A DNA stretch of 43,207 nucleotides from Candidatus Krumholzibacteriota bacterium (GTDB lineage: Bacteria; Krumholzibacteriota; Krumholzibacteriia; Krumholzibacteriales; Krumholzibacteriaceae): positions 1-43,207 of the forward strand of contig JAFGCX010000013.1 in assembly GCA_016932415.1 (NCBI GenBank), written 5' to 3'. The notes beneath the pieces are model-generated. The model was given only the letters and a program-made list of their open reading frames with translations. It made no database searches and was not told the DNA's origin. Of this stretch, positions 24,742-32,137 are shown in pieces. The translations under genes and the position numbers were made by a program. The first letter of the stretch is position 1. Every line of letters starts with the position of its first letter.

Positions 24742-25840
24742 CCTGGACGAGCCGGGGAAGAATCGATCGATGATGAACGAGTCGATAAAATACCTGCTTC
24801 GCCTTATCTCCCTCAAGGAGAAGGAACTCGGTCTCGACTGGCGCTCCAGCTGGTCGAGAGTCGCTCTTTCACCGGCCGGCGGGGTGACTGCCAGGTTGAG
24901 CACGATCGAACTGGCCCGGGCTGTCACCGCCTCCATCGAGGATCTCCCGGCGGTGGAAGAGGCCGGATTCCCGCTGATCACCAGGTCGGCTGATGGAATG
25001 GTTATCGAGATATCGGTCCCTGGTAGTGAGGATGAGAATATCCTCTGGGCGACATCGAGCGTAGTCGATCTGAGGAGAGGCCCGGAGCACTCGGCGGAAC
25101 TGATCACGCAGGCGATCATGGGCGAGACGATGATTCCTCTCGAAAGCAGGGGGGACTGGTATTTTGTGAAGCTCGAGGACGGCTATCACGGATGGGTAAG
25201 GTCCTGGTCGGTGGCGAGCGCGCGGAGAGCAGATATCGAAAAACATGTCGGGAGCGCCGGAGCGAGAGTCGAGATCAATGTCGGATATCTTCTTTCGACT
25301 GTCGATCCGAACAGCATACCGGTGACCGATCTCGTCTCCGGGACGCTCGTTGAGATACTCGGTACTGATGGAAGGTTCTCGCTGATCGGTGTTCCCGGAG
25401 GTAAAACCGGATATTTTCCCACTGATTTCCTTGGACCTGTAGTCAAGGGGCCTCCTCGAAGGGACGCGATCATAGGGCGCGCGGAAAAATTCCTTGGCAT
25501 CCCGTATATATGGGGGGGGACTTCGGCGAAGGGATTCGACTGTTCCGGACTGGTAAAGAGGGTCTACCTGATGGAGGGAATGCGGCTGCCCAGGGACGCC
25601 GACCAGCAGTCGGCTGTGGGGATGATTATCCCAAAAGCCGATATCGATTCCGCCCTCCCCGCCGACCTTCTCTTTTTCGCCGACGGCGACAAGATCACCC
25701 ATGTCGCCATGGCGATGGGAGATGGTAGATTCATCCATTCATTCGGAGACGTAAGGATAAACAGCTACAGAGAGAGCGATATTTTATATGAAGAAAAACT
25801 GGCGAAAAAACTTGTTTTCGGTCGATCTGTCATCTCCTGA
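24713..25840 (+). CDS. YkfC-like NlpC/P60 (C40) cell-wall peptide hydrolase with SH3-like domains
   Basis: 375 residues if started at ATG 24713 (29-nt overlap with the permease); ATG 24770 with GGGGAAG upstream is an alternative. Residues about 95-165 (VVDLRRGPEHSAELI, WYFVKLEDGYHGWVRSWS) and 170-245 look like two SH3b-type domains. The NlpC/P60 domain fills 250-375, with catalytic Cys277 in FDCSGLV, His330 in ITHVAMAMG and His342 in RFIHSFG. This architecture and the absence of a signal peptide match YkfC of Bacillus, a cytoplasmic gamma-D-glutamyl-diamino acid peptidase that trims imported murein peptides. YkfC is likewise linked to dpp transport genes. Substrate is inferred from architecture and context. 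Confidence 0.85.
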   Translation: MMVFSLASISLDEPGKNRSMMNESIKYLLRLISLKEKELGLDWRSSWSRVALSPAGGVTARLSTIELARAVTASIEDLPAVEEAGFPLITRSADGMVIEISVPGSEDENILWATSSVVDLRRGPEHSAELITQAIMGETMIPLESRGDWYFVKLEDGYHGWVRSWSVASARRADIEKHVGSAGARVEINVGYLLSTVDPNSIPVTDLVSGTLVEILGTDGRFSLIGVPGGKTGYFPTDFLGPVVKGPPRRDAIIGRAEKFLGIPYIWGGTSAKGFDCSGLVKRVYLMEGMRLPRDADQQSAVGMIIPKADIDSALPADLLFFADGDKITHVAMAMGDGRFIHSFGDVRINSYRESDILYEEKLAKKLVFGRSVIS

Positions 25841-26266
25841 AGCGTCTTGTTTTAATGGTGATTTTTTCTCCCGTCCGGAAGATCTCGAAATAGCATGTTA
25901 AAAAAAAGTTAAGATTTTCATAAAAAAGTTATTGACATGATATTAGCTCTGTTCTAACCTTGCGCCCGAAAAATGAATACGAATATCCGGGTTTTCTGAA
26001 AGGAGGATTTCCCGGTTATTACAGGCTGGAACTCGAAAGAGTACTGCTTAGATCGAAATTCGACGGGACTGTGGGAAAGCCGCAGATTCCAGGTTTTTGA
26101 CCTTATCGACGGAAAGGGGGGGCGAATAGAAACATCCGGGTAGCGCGAGAAAAGCGCATGTGAAAGACAGAAAACAGAATGGGAACATATCCACGTATCT
26201 GCGTGGTAATATAGAAAAAGTTCCTGATACTTCTTCCCGACAGGGAAGATCTTGCAGGAGGTAGAA
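25841..26266 (+). other. Promoter and long structured leader of the outer-membrane protein gene
   Basis: 426 bases without a convincing gene. It starts with A-tracts (25900-25907 and 25922-25927) and a promoter (25932-25960), then a transcribed leader of about 300 nt. Visible pairings: CCGGG (25987-25991) with CCCGG (26011-26015); a 9-position helix with one mismatch, 26005-26013 with 26073-26081; ACTC-GAAA-GAGT (26031-26042), a GNRA-loop hairpin; TCGA-AAT-TCGA (26053-26063); CTGGAA (26026-26031) with TTCCAG (26087-26092), which crosses the 9-position helix and is followed by five T. Further hairpins: GCGC 26143/26154, CCACG/CGTGG (26191-26206), TCTTCCC/GGGAAGA (26232-26249). AAAGGAGG at 25999-26006 has no ATG, GTG or TTG at normal distance. 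I recognise no known riboswitch class. Confidence 0.6.
25932..25960 (+). promoter_or_regulatory. Promoter of the outer-membrane protein gene, with upstream A-tracts
   Basis: TTGACA (25932-25937), 17-bp spacer, TAACCT (25955-25960). The -10 box is only a fair match (T, A and final T). The two A runs upstream are centred about 21 bp apart, two helical turns, and sit where an UP element would contact the RNA polymerase alpha subunit. Confidence 0.5.
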
Positions 26267-27550
26267 ATGAAGAAGTTATTTACGGTTTTGACAATGGTCG
26301 CCCTGATGGCCATTTCGGGCTCGGCGCTTGCCACAGATGCCAGGATAATGGCTCTTGGTGGGGACGTAGCTCCCTATATCTGTGATGATGCCAATATCCG
26401 CACCTGGTACGCGACTCTTCCGTCGTATTCCAACCTGATGCTGATCACGATGTACAACGACTGGGAATACGATGAATGGGATTATATCACCGCTGCCTAC
26501 GGCCTGACCTACGCCCTCGGCGAAGATGGTGCGTGGGGAACCCTGGCGATCGGCCTCGTCGAACACACGCCTGGCGTCAATCAGGACGAGTGGATGGCTG
26601 TCGATATCTGGGGCGACGACTGGGATGATTCCGACATCTTCGACTGGCCGCTGTACAACAGATATATGATGATGTACGGCTACCAGATGGAAGGTATGTC
26701 GTTCGGCCTTTATTTCAGCCGCGCGAGCGAAGCCGACAAGTACGAGTCAGATTACGGCACAGCATACGAATCGGAATGGAAAGAGTCGTACACGACGATC
26801 GGTCTCGGTTTCCGCATGGAGATCGGTGAGGATATGGTCGCCGACGTCGCCTTCGACTATACCAAGGCGAGCTATCTCTATACCTATACCGACATAGAAG
26901 ATGATCGTACGGCCGATCCAGGCAAAATGATGGCTTTCAGGGGCCGCCTCTTCTATGACTGGAGAGAAGATCTGACATTCGTGCCATACATCGACTTCTC
27001 GACCAAAGATCTCGCCTACAGCCCCGTTGAGGATTTCTATAACAACGAAGGTTACGGGTTCAAGACGATGGCATTCAAATTCGGTATCGGCGCCAATATG
27101 AACGTCAACGAGGACAACATGATCCTCTTCGCCGTCGAGCCTTTCGCTTACTGGAAAGGCGAGCCCTCGGGATATACCGAAGACTATGAGGATACATGGG
27201 AAGTCACCTACAAGACGATGCCGAAGTTCATCCTCGCCCTCGAGAGCGATCTTACCGACTGGCTGACCTTCAGGACCGGCTGCTCGAAGTCCCTGTCGAA
27301 GTGGGGATACAGCTGGAGCGACGCTGATGATTCAGAGGAGTACTGGCAGACATACGAGGATGACGGGTACAACTGGAACCAGTTCGCCTGGAACCTCGGT
27401 CTCGGATTCCACTTCGGTGATTTCGACATCGACTGCGTGCTGAACAAGGACGTTCCTTTCAGCATGGGTTACTGGCTGACCGGTTTCCAGAACAACTATG
27501 ACAACGAAATGACACCGATCGGCATGATCAGCGCTGTCTATCACTTCTAA
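26267..27550 (+). CDS. Outer-membrane beta-barrel protein, porin-like, aromatic- and acid-rich
   Basis: 427 residues from ATG 26267, with AGGAGGT at 26256-26262. A signal peptide (MKKLFTVLTMVALMAISGSA, cleavage near ALAT) precedes DARIMALGGDVAPYICDDAN, a start often seen in FCB barrel proteins. The rest alternates strands such as YGLTYAL, MSFGLYFSR and TTIGLGFRMEIG and ends SAVYHF with terminal Phe, as expected for assembly by BamA. It is unusually rich in Trp, Tyr, Asp and Glu. No specific family could be named. It is monocistronic, between its own promoter and a strong terminator. The codons look richer in TAC, GAC, GGC and TTC than those of its neighbours, which suggests high expression. 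Confidence 0.75.
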   Translation: MKKLFTVLTMVALMAISGSALATDARIMALGGDVAPYICDDANIRTWYATLPSYSNLMLITMYNDWEYDEWDYITAAYGLTYALGEDGAWGTLAIGLVEHTPGVNQDEWMAVDIWGDDWDDSDIFDWPLYNRYMMMYGYQMEGMSFGLYFSRASEADKYESDYGTAYESEWKESYTTIGLGFRMEIGEDMVADVAFDYTKASYLYTYTDIEDDRTADPGKMMAFRGRLFYDWREDLTFVPYIDFSTKDLAYSPVEDFYNNEGYGFKTMAFKFGIGANMNVNEDNMILFAVEPFAYWKGEPSGYTEDYEDTWEVTYKTMPKFILALESDLTDWLTFRTGCSKSLSKWGYSWSDADDSEEYWQTYEDDGYNWNQFAWNLGLGFHFGDFDIDCVLNKDVPFSMGYWLTGFQNNYDNEMTPIGMISAVYHF

Positions 27551-27577
27551 AGTCGATAGGGCAAGGACTGATTCTTG

Positions 27578-27607
27578 CGGGAGGCCCCTGGGCCTCCCGT
27601 TTTTTTT
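27578..27607 (+). terminator. Rho-independent terminator after the outer-membrane protein gene
   Basis: CGGGAGGCC (27578-27586) pairs perfectly with GGCCTCCCG (27591-27599) around a 4-nt loop, followed by eight T (27600-27607). This is the strongest terminator in the window and sits 27 nt after the stop codon. Confidence 0.95.
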
Positions 27608-27660
27608 GTTCCTGCTGCTTATCTCACATTTTCCCCCTTTATCGGCATTTGACCCTTTTA

Positions 27661-27676
27661 TGGTCTGCTATTTGCA
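27661..27676 (+). promoter_or_regulatory. Possible sigma54 (-24/-12) promoter for the rhomboid gene
   Basis: TGGTCTGCTATTTGCA has GG and GC elements exactly 10 nt apart and matches TGGCACG-N4-TTGCW except at CAC. The predicted start (about 27687) would fall in the GGGAGGA ribosome site of the next gene, which argues against it. Confidence 0.25.
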
Positions 27677-27703
27677 GGAAACCGGGAGGAGATTCATCTA
27701 AAG

Positions 27704-28960
27704 GTGGCAAATGTGTATTTTTTCTACTATTTTCCGGTCGGACTTGATATCAACACCCGCAAGGCTCCGGTCATAACCGTCTTTCTCGTCCTGACTTCAG
27801 TAATCACTTTTCTTTTTTACAGATATCTTCCCTTCCAGTACTCATGGAAACTGGTATCGCTGATATTCTACCCGACAAATCCCTCCCTTGCCACATCGCT
27901 GACCCACGTTTTCATGCATGCCGGGTACATCCATCTTATTGGAAACATCGTTTACCTCTATGTATTCGGTAAGGTCATAGAGGACAGGTTCGGTCCCGGG
28001 AAGTTTTTCCTGATATTTTCCCTTTCGGCGGCGTCTGGAGTATGGTTTCACACGATACTGACGGGAATCTTGTCCCCTCAGTATCTCGGCTACGGCATAC
28101 TGGGGGCATCAGGGGCGACTTCCGGCCTTCTCGGCGCCTTCATCGCGAGATTCTATTTCAGCAGGATCCGGGTGGCTTACTGGATATTCATGCCGCTTCA
28201 GGGGATCAACAGGGCTGGAAGAAGATTCGTTCCCGGGTGGATGGCGATAGCCTTCTGGGTGCTGTTTCAGAGCGTCAATTCGATAATGCAGTTTGGCGTG
28301 GAAGGAGTACAGGTCGCCTACAGCGTGCATATCGGCGGATTTGTCTGCGGATATCTGATCGCCGCAGCTCTTGGAGCGAGAAAAAGCGCGGCGGCTGAAT
28401 CGTTGCTGACAAAGGCGCGGAGACATTTCGAAAGATCCGAGTGGTTTGCGGCGCAGGGGGAATATTTCAATTATCTTGATAAATGTCCTTGTGATTTCGC
28501 TGTTCACGCTGAAGCTGCCAGGGCTTTTCTCTGCACGATGGAGAAAGGACAGGCGAGATATCACTATACAGAAGCGATAACGGGGTATTTGGGCTCTTCT
28601 GAGAGAGGACTGGCAGAGGAGGTCTTTACCGAGGCCATGCGCTCTATTCCCGGTTTTACGCTTCAGGAACCGGTACATCTCGATCTTGCGTTCGGCCTGG
28701 AGAGATCCCTGAAATACAATACATCGGTGGCCGCGTACAGGAATTTTATCGAAAGATATTCCCTTTCGCCGGAGATACCCTTTATACTGCTCAGAATGGC
28801 CGGAATACACGAAAGAAGGTTCAACAGGTATGCGGAGGCGTATTCCTGCTACAGGAGGCTGGTAAAGGAACACCCAGGCGACAGCTGGGCCGATTATGCT
28901 GTTTCCGAGATCGAAAGGTTGAGCGGCATGGGTGTGTTGTCGACGCCACTTGCCGACTGA
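27704..28960 (+). CDS. Rhomboid-family intramembrane serine protease with C-terminal TPR-like region
   Basis: 418 residues from GTG 27704; GGGAGGA at 27684-27690 is somewhat distant. The first 225 residues are a membrane domain of the rhomboid family. A HAGYIHLIGN motif near residue 75 supplies the oxyanion-side His/Asn, the catalytic Ser136 is in GASGATSG, and the partner His209 is in VHIGGFVCGYLI. The C-terminal 190 residues are soluble and helical, with repeated TPR-like segments (FAVHAEAARAFLCTMEKG, RFNRYAEAYSCYRRLVKEHPG), probably for substrate or partner binding. It would cleave membrane proteins within the inner membrane. It precedes radC and the mre operon; its substrate is unknown. 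Confidence 0.87.
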   Translation: MANVYFFYYFPVGLDINTRKAPVITVFLVLTSVITFLFYRYLPFQYSWKLVSLIFYPTNPSLATSLTHVFMHAGYIHLIGNIVYLYVFGKVIEDRFGPGKFFLIFSLSAASGVWFHTILTGILSPQYLGYGILGASGATSGLLGAFIARFYFSRIRVAYWIFMPLQGINRAGRRFVPGWMAIAFWVLFQSVNSIMQFGVEGVQVAYSVHIGGFVCGYLIAAALGARKSAAAESLLTKARRHFERSEWFAAQGEYFNYLDKCPCDFAVHAEAARAFLCTMEKGQARYHYTEAITGYLGSSERGLAEEVFTEAMRSIPGFTLQEPVHLDLAFGLERSLKYNTSVAAYRNFIERYSLSPEIPFILLRMAGIHERRFNRYAEAYSCYRRLVKEHPGDSWADYAVSEIERLSGMGVLSTPLAD

Positions 28961-29037
28961 TTCCGGCAGTATTCGATGAGCCATTAAAAAACTTGAATAA
29001 AAGATATTCTTCTGATAGCTTTCAGCAAGGATGCGGG

Positions 29038-29730
29038 GTGGTGGATGTTGTGAGAAAGAAATCAGGTTTATCGCTGGAGACCCTCAGATCCAAAGGGTAT
29101 TTCCGCGGTTTCGACAGGATCGGAGACAGCGAGCTTATCGCTCTTGTGCTCGGTCCGGTAGCTTTCGGTTCAAGCTGTTCGATCGCCCAGGAGCTGGTGG
29201 ACAGGTACGGCAGCCTTGAAGAGGTGGGCAGCGCCGGGCTGGAAGAACTGATGGATATAAGAGGGATCGGAAGAGCCGGTGCAATAAGGATCAAGGCTTC
29301 GTTTGAAATAGGGAAACGCAGCATCGTATCGAGCCGGAAAAAAGAGCTGAGAAAAGTCCGGGGACCGGAGGATGTCGCCTGGCTGATGATTCCGGAGATG
29401 AAAGGCCTCGACCGCGAGCATTTCAAGGCTCTGCTGCTTGATACGAGAAACGGGATACTGAAGATAGTGACGGTCGCGATAGGCTCTCTGAACGCGGCGC
29501 TTGTGCATCCGAGAGAGATATTCAAGGCGGCGGTCCTGGCCAGCGCGGCGGGAATAATAATCGTACACAACCACCCGACCGGTAACCCCGAACCGAGCCG
29601 GGAAGACAAGGAACTGACGAAACGTTTCAACCAGTGCGGCGACCTGATGGGTATTGACCTGGTCGATCATATAATAGTCGGTGATGACAGCTTTGTAAGT
29701 TTAAGGGAACGGGGATTGTTCGATATCTGA
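29038..29730 (+). CDS. radC: RadC-family JAB/MPN protein
   Basis: About 230 residues from GTG 29038, which has AAGGA at 29027-29031; a TTG at 28993 is an alternative, longer start. The order matches RadC: N-terminal helical segment (LRSKGYFRGFDRIGDSELIALVLG), helix-hairpin-helix region (LMDIRGIGRAGAIRIKA), then the JAMM metal site with His177, His179 and Asp190 in HNHPTGNPEPSRED. RadC was once linked to DNA repair, but its role is unsettled; the fold is that of a metal-dependent isopeptidase-like enzyme. It ends 9 nt before mreB, so it is probably the first gene of the wall-elongation operon, a conserved neighbourhood in several phyla. Confidence 0.92.
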   Translation: MVDVVRKKSGLSLETLRSKGYFRGFDRIGDSELIALVLGPVAFGSSCSIAQELVDRYGSLEEVGSAGLEELMDIRGIGRAGAIRIKASFEIGKRSIVSSRKKELRKVRGPEDVAWLMIPEMKGLDREHFKALLLDTRNGILKIVTVAIGSLNAALVHPREIFKAAVLASAAGIIIVHNHPTGNPEPSREDKELTKRFNQCGDLMGIDLVDHIIVGDDSFVSLRERGLFDI

Positions 29731-29739
29731 AAGGAAGGG

Positions 29740-30780
29740 ATGACTTTGTTAAGTCGCATTGCCAATTATTTTTCAAATGATATAGCTATAGATCTCGGGA
29801 CCGCCAATACTCTTGTATATCTCAAGGGAAGCGGGATCGTACTCAATGAACCGTCTGTCGTGGCAGTCGACCAGAAAAGTAAAAAGGTTTATGCCGTCGG
29901 TATCGAGGCCAAGGCGATGCTTGGAAAGACTCCCGATCATATCGTGGCAATCAGGCCGATGAAAGATGGCGTGATCGCCGATTTCGAGATTACAGAAGTA
30001 CTCCTGAGGGAATTCATCAGAAAGTCGCAGAAGAAGAAATTCTTTATACGCCCAAGGATCGTCATCAGCGTTCCATCGGGTATCACTGAAGTCGAGCGCA
30101 GGGCGGTCATCGATTCAGCGCAGAACGCGGGGGCAAGAGAGGTATATCTTGTCGCCGAGCCTATTGCGGCAGCGATCGGCGTGGGACTTCCCGTCGATAA
30201 ACCGTCCGGTAATATGGTGATAGATATCGGCGGCGGGACGACTGAGATAGCAGTGATCGCGCTCAACGGTATAGTGACTGATATCTCGATCCGTGTCGGC
30301 GGAGACAAGATGGACGAGGTCATCGTCCAGCATATCAAAAAAGCTTATAACCTCCTGATCGGAGACCAGACTGCCGAACATGTCAAGATGGTCATAGGTT
30401 CGGCTACCAATCTGGGACAGGAAGAAGAGATGGAGATAAAGGGACGCGATCTTGTCTCCGGTATTCCAAAGACTCTCAGAATATCAAGCGTCGAGATCAG
30501 GGAAGCGCTTGCCGAACCGATGAGCCAGATAGTCGCAGCTCTCAAGACAGCCCTGGAGCAGACTCCACCGGAACTGGCAGCCGATATCGTTGATAGAGGT
30601 ATCGTAATGACCGGCGGTGGTTCTCTTCTCGGGGGCATCGACGTGCTTCTGAAGGAAGAGACCAATCTGCCTATTAATATCGTGGAGGACCCGCTCACTT
30701 GCGTCGTTCTGGGTACCGGTAAGATACTTGGCAATCTTCACACTTACGAGCGGATAATCATGAAGAGCAGCCGGTTGTAA
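29740..30780 (+). CDS. mreB: Rod shape-determining protein MreB
   Basis: 346 residues; the ATG at 29740 follows AAGGAAGGG. It is the actin-like filament protein that guides lateral wall synthesis. The phosphate-1 motif [14 protein letters not shown] (about 14-27), phosphate-2 [15 protein letters not shown] and the adenosine motif [15 protein letters not shown] are all intact, as is [13 protein letters not shown]. Length is normal. One base separates it from mreC, so translation is coupled. Mid-cell partners MreC, MreD, PBP2 and RodA follow in order. Confidence 0.97.
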   Translation: MTLLSRIANYFSNDIAIDLGTANTLVYLKGSGIVLNEPSVVAVDQKSKKVYAVGIEAKAMLGKTPDHIVAIRPMKDGVIADFEITEVLLREFIRKSQKKKFFIRPRIVISVPSGITEVERRAVIDSAQNAGAREVYLVAEPIAAAIGVGLPVDKPSGNMVIDIGGGTTEIAVIALNGIVTDISIRVGGDKMDEVIVQHIKKAYNLLIGDQTAEHVKMVIGSATNLGQEEEMEIKGRDLVSGIPKTLRISSVEIREALAEPMSQIVAALKTALEQTPPELAADIVDRGIVMTGGGSLLGGIDVLLKEETNLPINIVEDPLTCVVLGTGKILGNLHTYERIIMKSSRL

Positions 30781-30781
30781 A

Positions 30782-31636
30782 ATGCAGATCATTTCTTTCC
30801 TCTTTGATAAGCATCTGGAAAAGTCGGTCCTGGCCGCTGCTGTCGCGTTGTCGATCTTCATGCTGACTCGCGGCGAGACAGACCAGATCAACTCGGCAAG
30901 AGCGATAAGTTCGGTGCTCCTTTATCCAGTAGAGAGGGTGGAGGATTATTTCTCTGATATCGACAGGTTGAGAGAGGAAAACCTCGAACTGAGAAAGATT
31001 GCCGCTTCACTCGCTCATGAACGCGAGAGGTTTATCCAGTTCAGGGATGAGAGAAACAGGCTTCGAGAGATGCTCGGGTTTCGGGAGGATTCTTTTTTCA
31101 GATTTCTTCCATGCGAAGTGATCGCGCGCAGCTCCAATCTTTTTCATCATTCCTTGACGGTGGACAAGGGAAGCGAAGACGGGGTCGCGGCGGGGATGAC
31201 CGTCGTCGGTTACAAGGGACTGGCGGGAAAAGTCGTACAGGTTTTTCCCGCCTCTTCAAGGGTACTCCTTATCAATAACAAGGCGATCTCGGTCAGCTGC
31301 ATAGACAAGAGGAGCAGGACCGTCGGAATCCTGAACTGGGAAAGAGGTGACCTTTTCAGACTTGACTATATCGGGAGTGAAGAGGATGTGCTAAAGGGAG
31401 ACACCCTTCTCACGAGTGGTCTCGGCCTGGTCATGCCGAAAGGATTTCCCGTGGGGACGGTATTCCAGGTCGCCGAGGAAAAGGCGGGCCTCTCGAGAAA
31501 AGTCAGCGTGGTCAGCATGACTGATCTCAACACTCTTGAAGAATTGTTCATAGTCACGGGAGGGCGGAACTGGGACAGCGGAGAGATCCTTGAGCAACTG
31601 GAGAATATAATCAATGCCGAAAAGAACAAGGAGTGA
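30782..31636 (+). CDS. mreC: Rod shape-determining protein MreC
   Basis: 284 residues. A membrane helix near the N-terminus (SVLAAAVALSIFMLT) is followed by a coiled coil (about 55-95, including IDRLREENLELRKIA), then the two six-stranded beta domains of MreC (CEVIARSSNLFHHSLTVDKG, GYKGLAGKVVQVFPASSRVLLI). It links cytoplasmic MreB to periplasmic wall enzymes and activates PBP2. The ATG at 30782 starts 2 nt after the mreB stop with little ribosome site, consistent with coupling. Confidence 0.94.
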   Translation: MQIISFLFDKHLEKSVLAAAVALSIFMLTRGETDQINSARAISSVLLYPVERVEDYFSDIDRLREENLELRKIAASLAHERERFIQFRDERNRLREMLGFREDSFFRFLPCEVIARSSNLFHHSLTVDKGSEDGVAAGMTVVGYKGLAGKVVQVFPASSRVLLINNKAISVSCIDKRSRTVGILNWERGDLFRLDYIGSEEDVLKGDTLLTSGLGLVMPKGFPVGTVFQVAEEKAGLSRKVSVVSMTDLNTLEELFIVTGGRNWDSGEILEQLENIINAEKNKE

Positions 31637-31639
31637 CCT

Positions 31640-32137
31640 TTGAATATAATCCGAATGGTGCTCGCGGCCGCCATCGTCTTCATCCTTCAGGTGACTGTCG
31701 CCCACACCGTCTCCCTCGGGGAGGCTTCTCCCGATTTCGTCCTTATCCTCCTGATTGTCATGGTAATGGATCGCAGGCCGGTATTGGCGGTGATCATCGG
31801 GTTTCTACTCGGGTTTCTCCAGGACCTGGGAAACGCTTCATATCTGGGGATGAACGCGCTGGTAAAATCACTCACCGGATATATCATCGCCAGGTACGCC
31901 TCCGACCTGCTTCCCGATAATTCACTCTTCAAGGGGCTTCTGATATTCCTCTCCGCGCTGGCAGGGGACGTCATCCTTCTGAATATAACCCTGTCGTTCG
32001 ACGCGCTCAGCGTATTTGTGACTTTTTTCCGGTATTCTATCCTTTCGGCTCTTTATACTGCCGTGGCAGGGATAATAGTGATCAAAGCAATCGATATTCT
32101 GCCCGGGAGGACGGTGCGATCAGGTGGCGGATTTTGA
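31640..32137 (+). CDS. mreD: Rod shape-determining protein MreD
   Basis: 165 residues from TTG 31640, 3 nt after mreC, with AAGGAG in the end of mreC. Almost entirely membrane helices (LAAAIVFILQVTVAHTVSLG, FVLILLIVMVMDRRPVLAVI, GFLLGFLQDLGNASYLGMNAL), matching MreD in size and in the GFxxGxxxD-type motif. It is the integral-membrane member of the elongasome. Its 3' end overlaps the PBP2 gene by 14 nt. Confidence 0.9.
   Translation: MNIIRMVLAAAIVFILQVTVAHTVSLGEASPDFVLILLIVMVMDRRPVLAVIIGFLLGFLQDLGNASYLGMNALVKSLTGYIIARYASDLLPDNSLFKGLLIFLSALAGDVILLNITLSFDALSVFVTFFRYSILSALYTAVAGIIVIKAIDILPGRTVRSGGGF

Noticed and set aside
26018-26092. c-di-GMP-I (GEMM) or cobalamin riboswitch
   Set aside because: A GAAA-loop hairpin and fragments such as AAAGCC and GGGACTGT resemble pieces of these classes, but the conserved cores and their spacing are missing.
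28993-29021. Promoter TTGAAT-17-TAGCTT before radC
   Set aside because: The -10 match is poor and the start would fall on the ribosome site of the chosen radC start.
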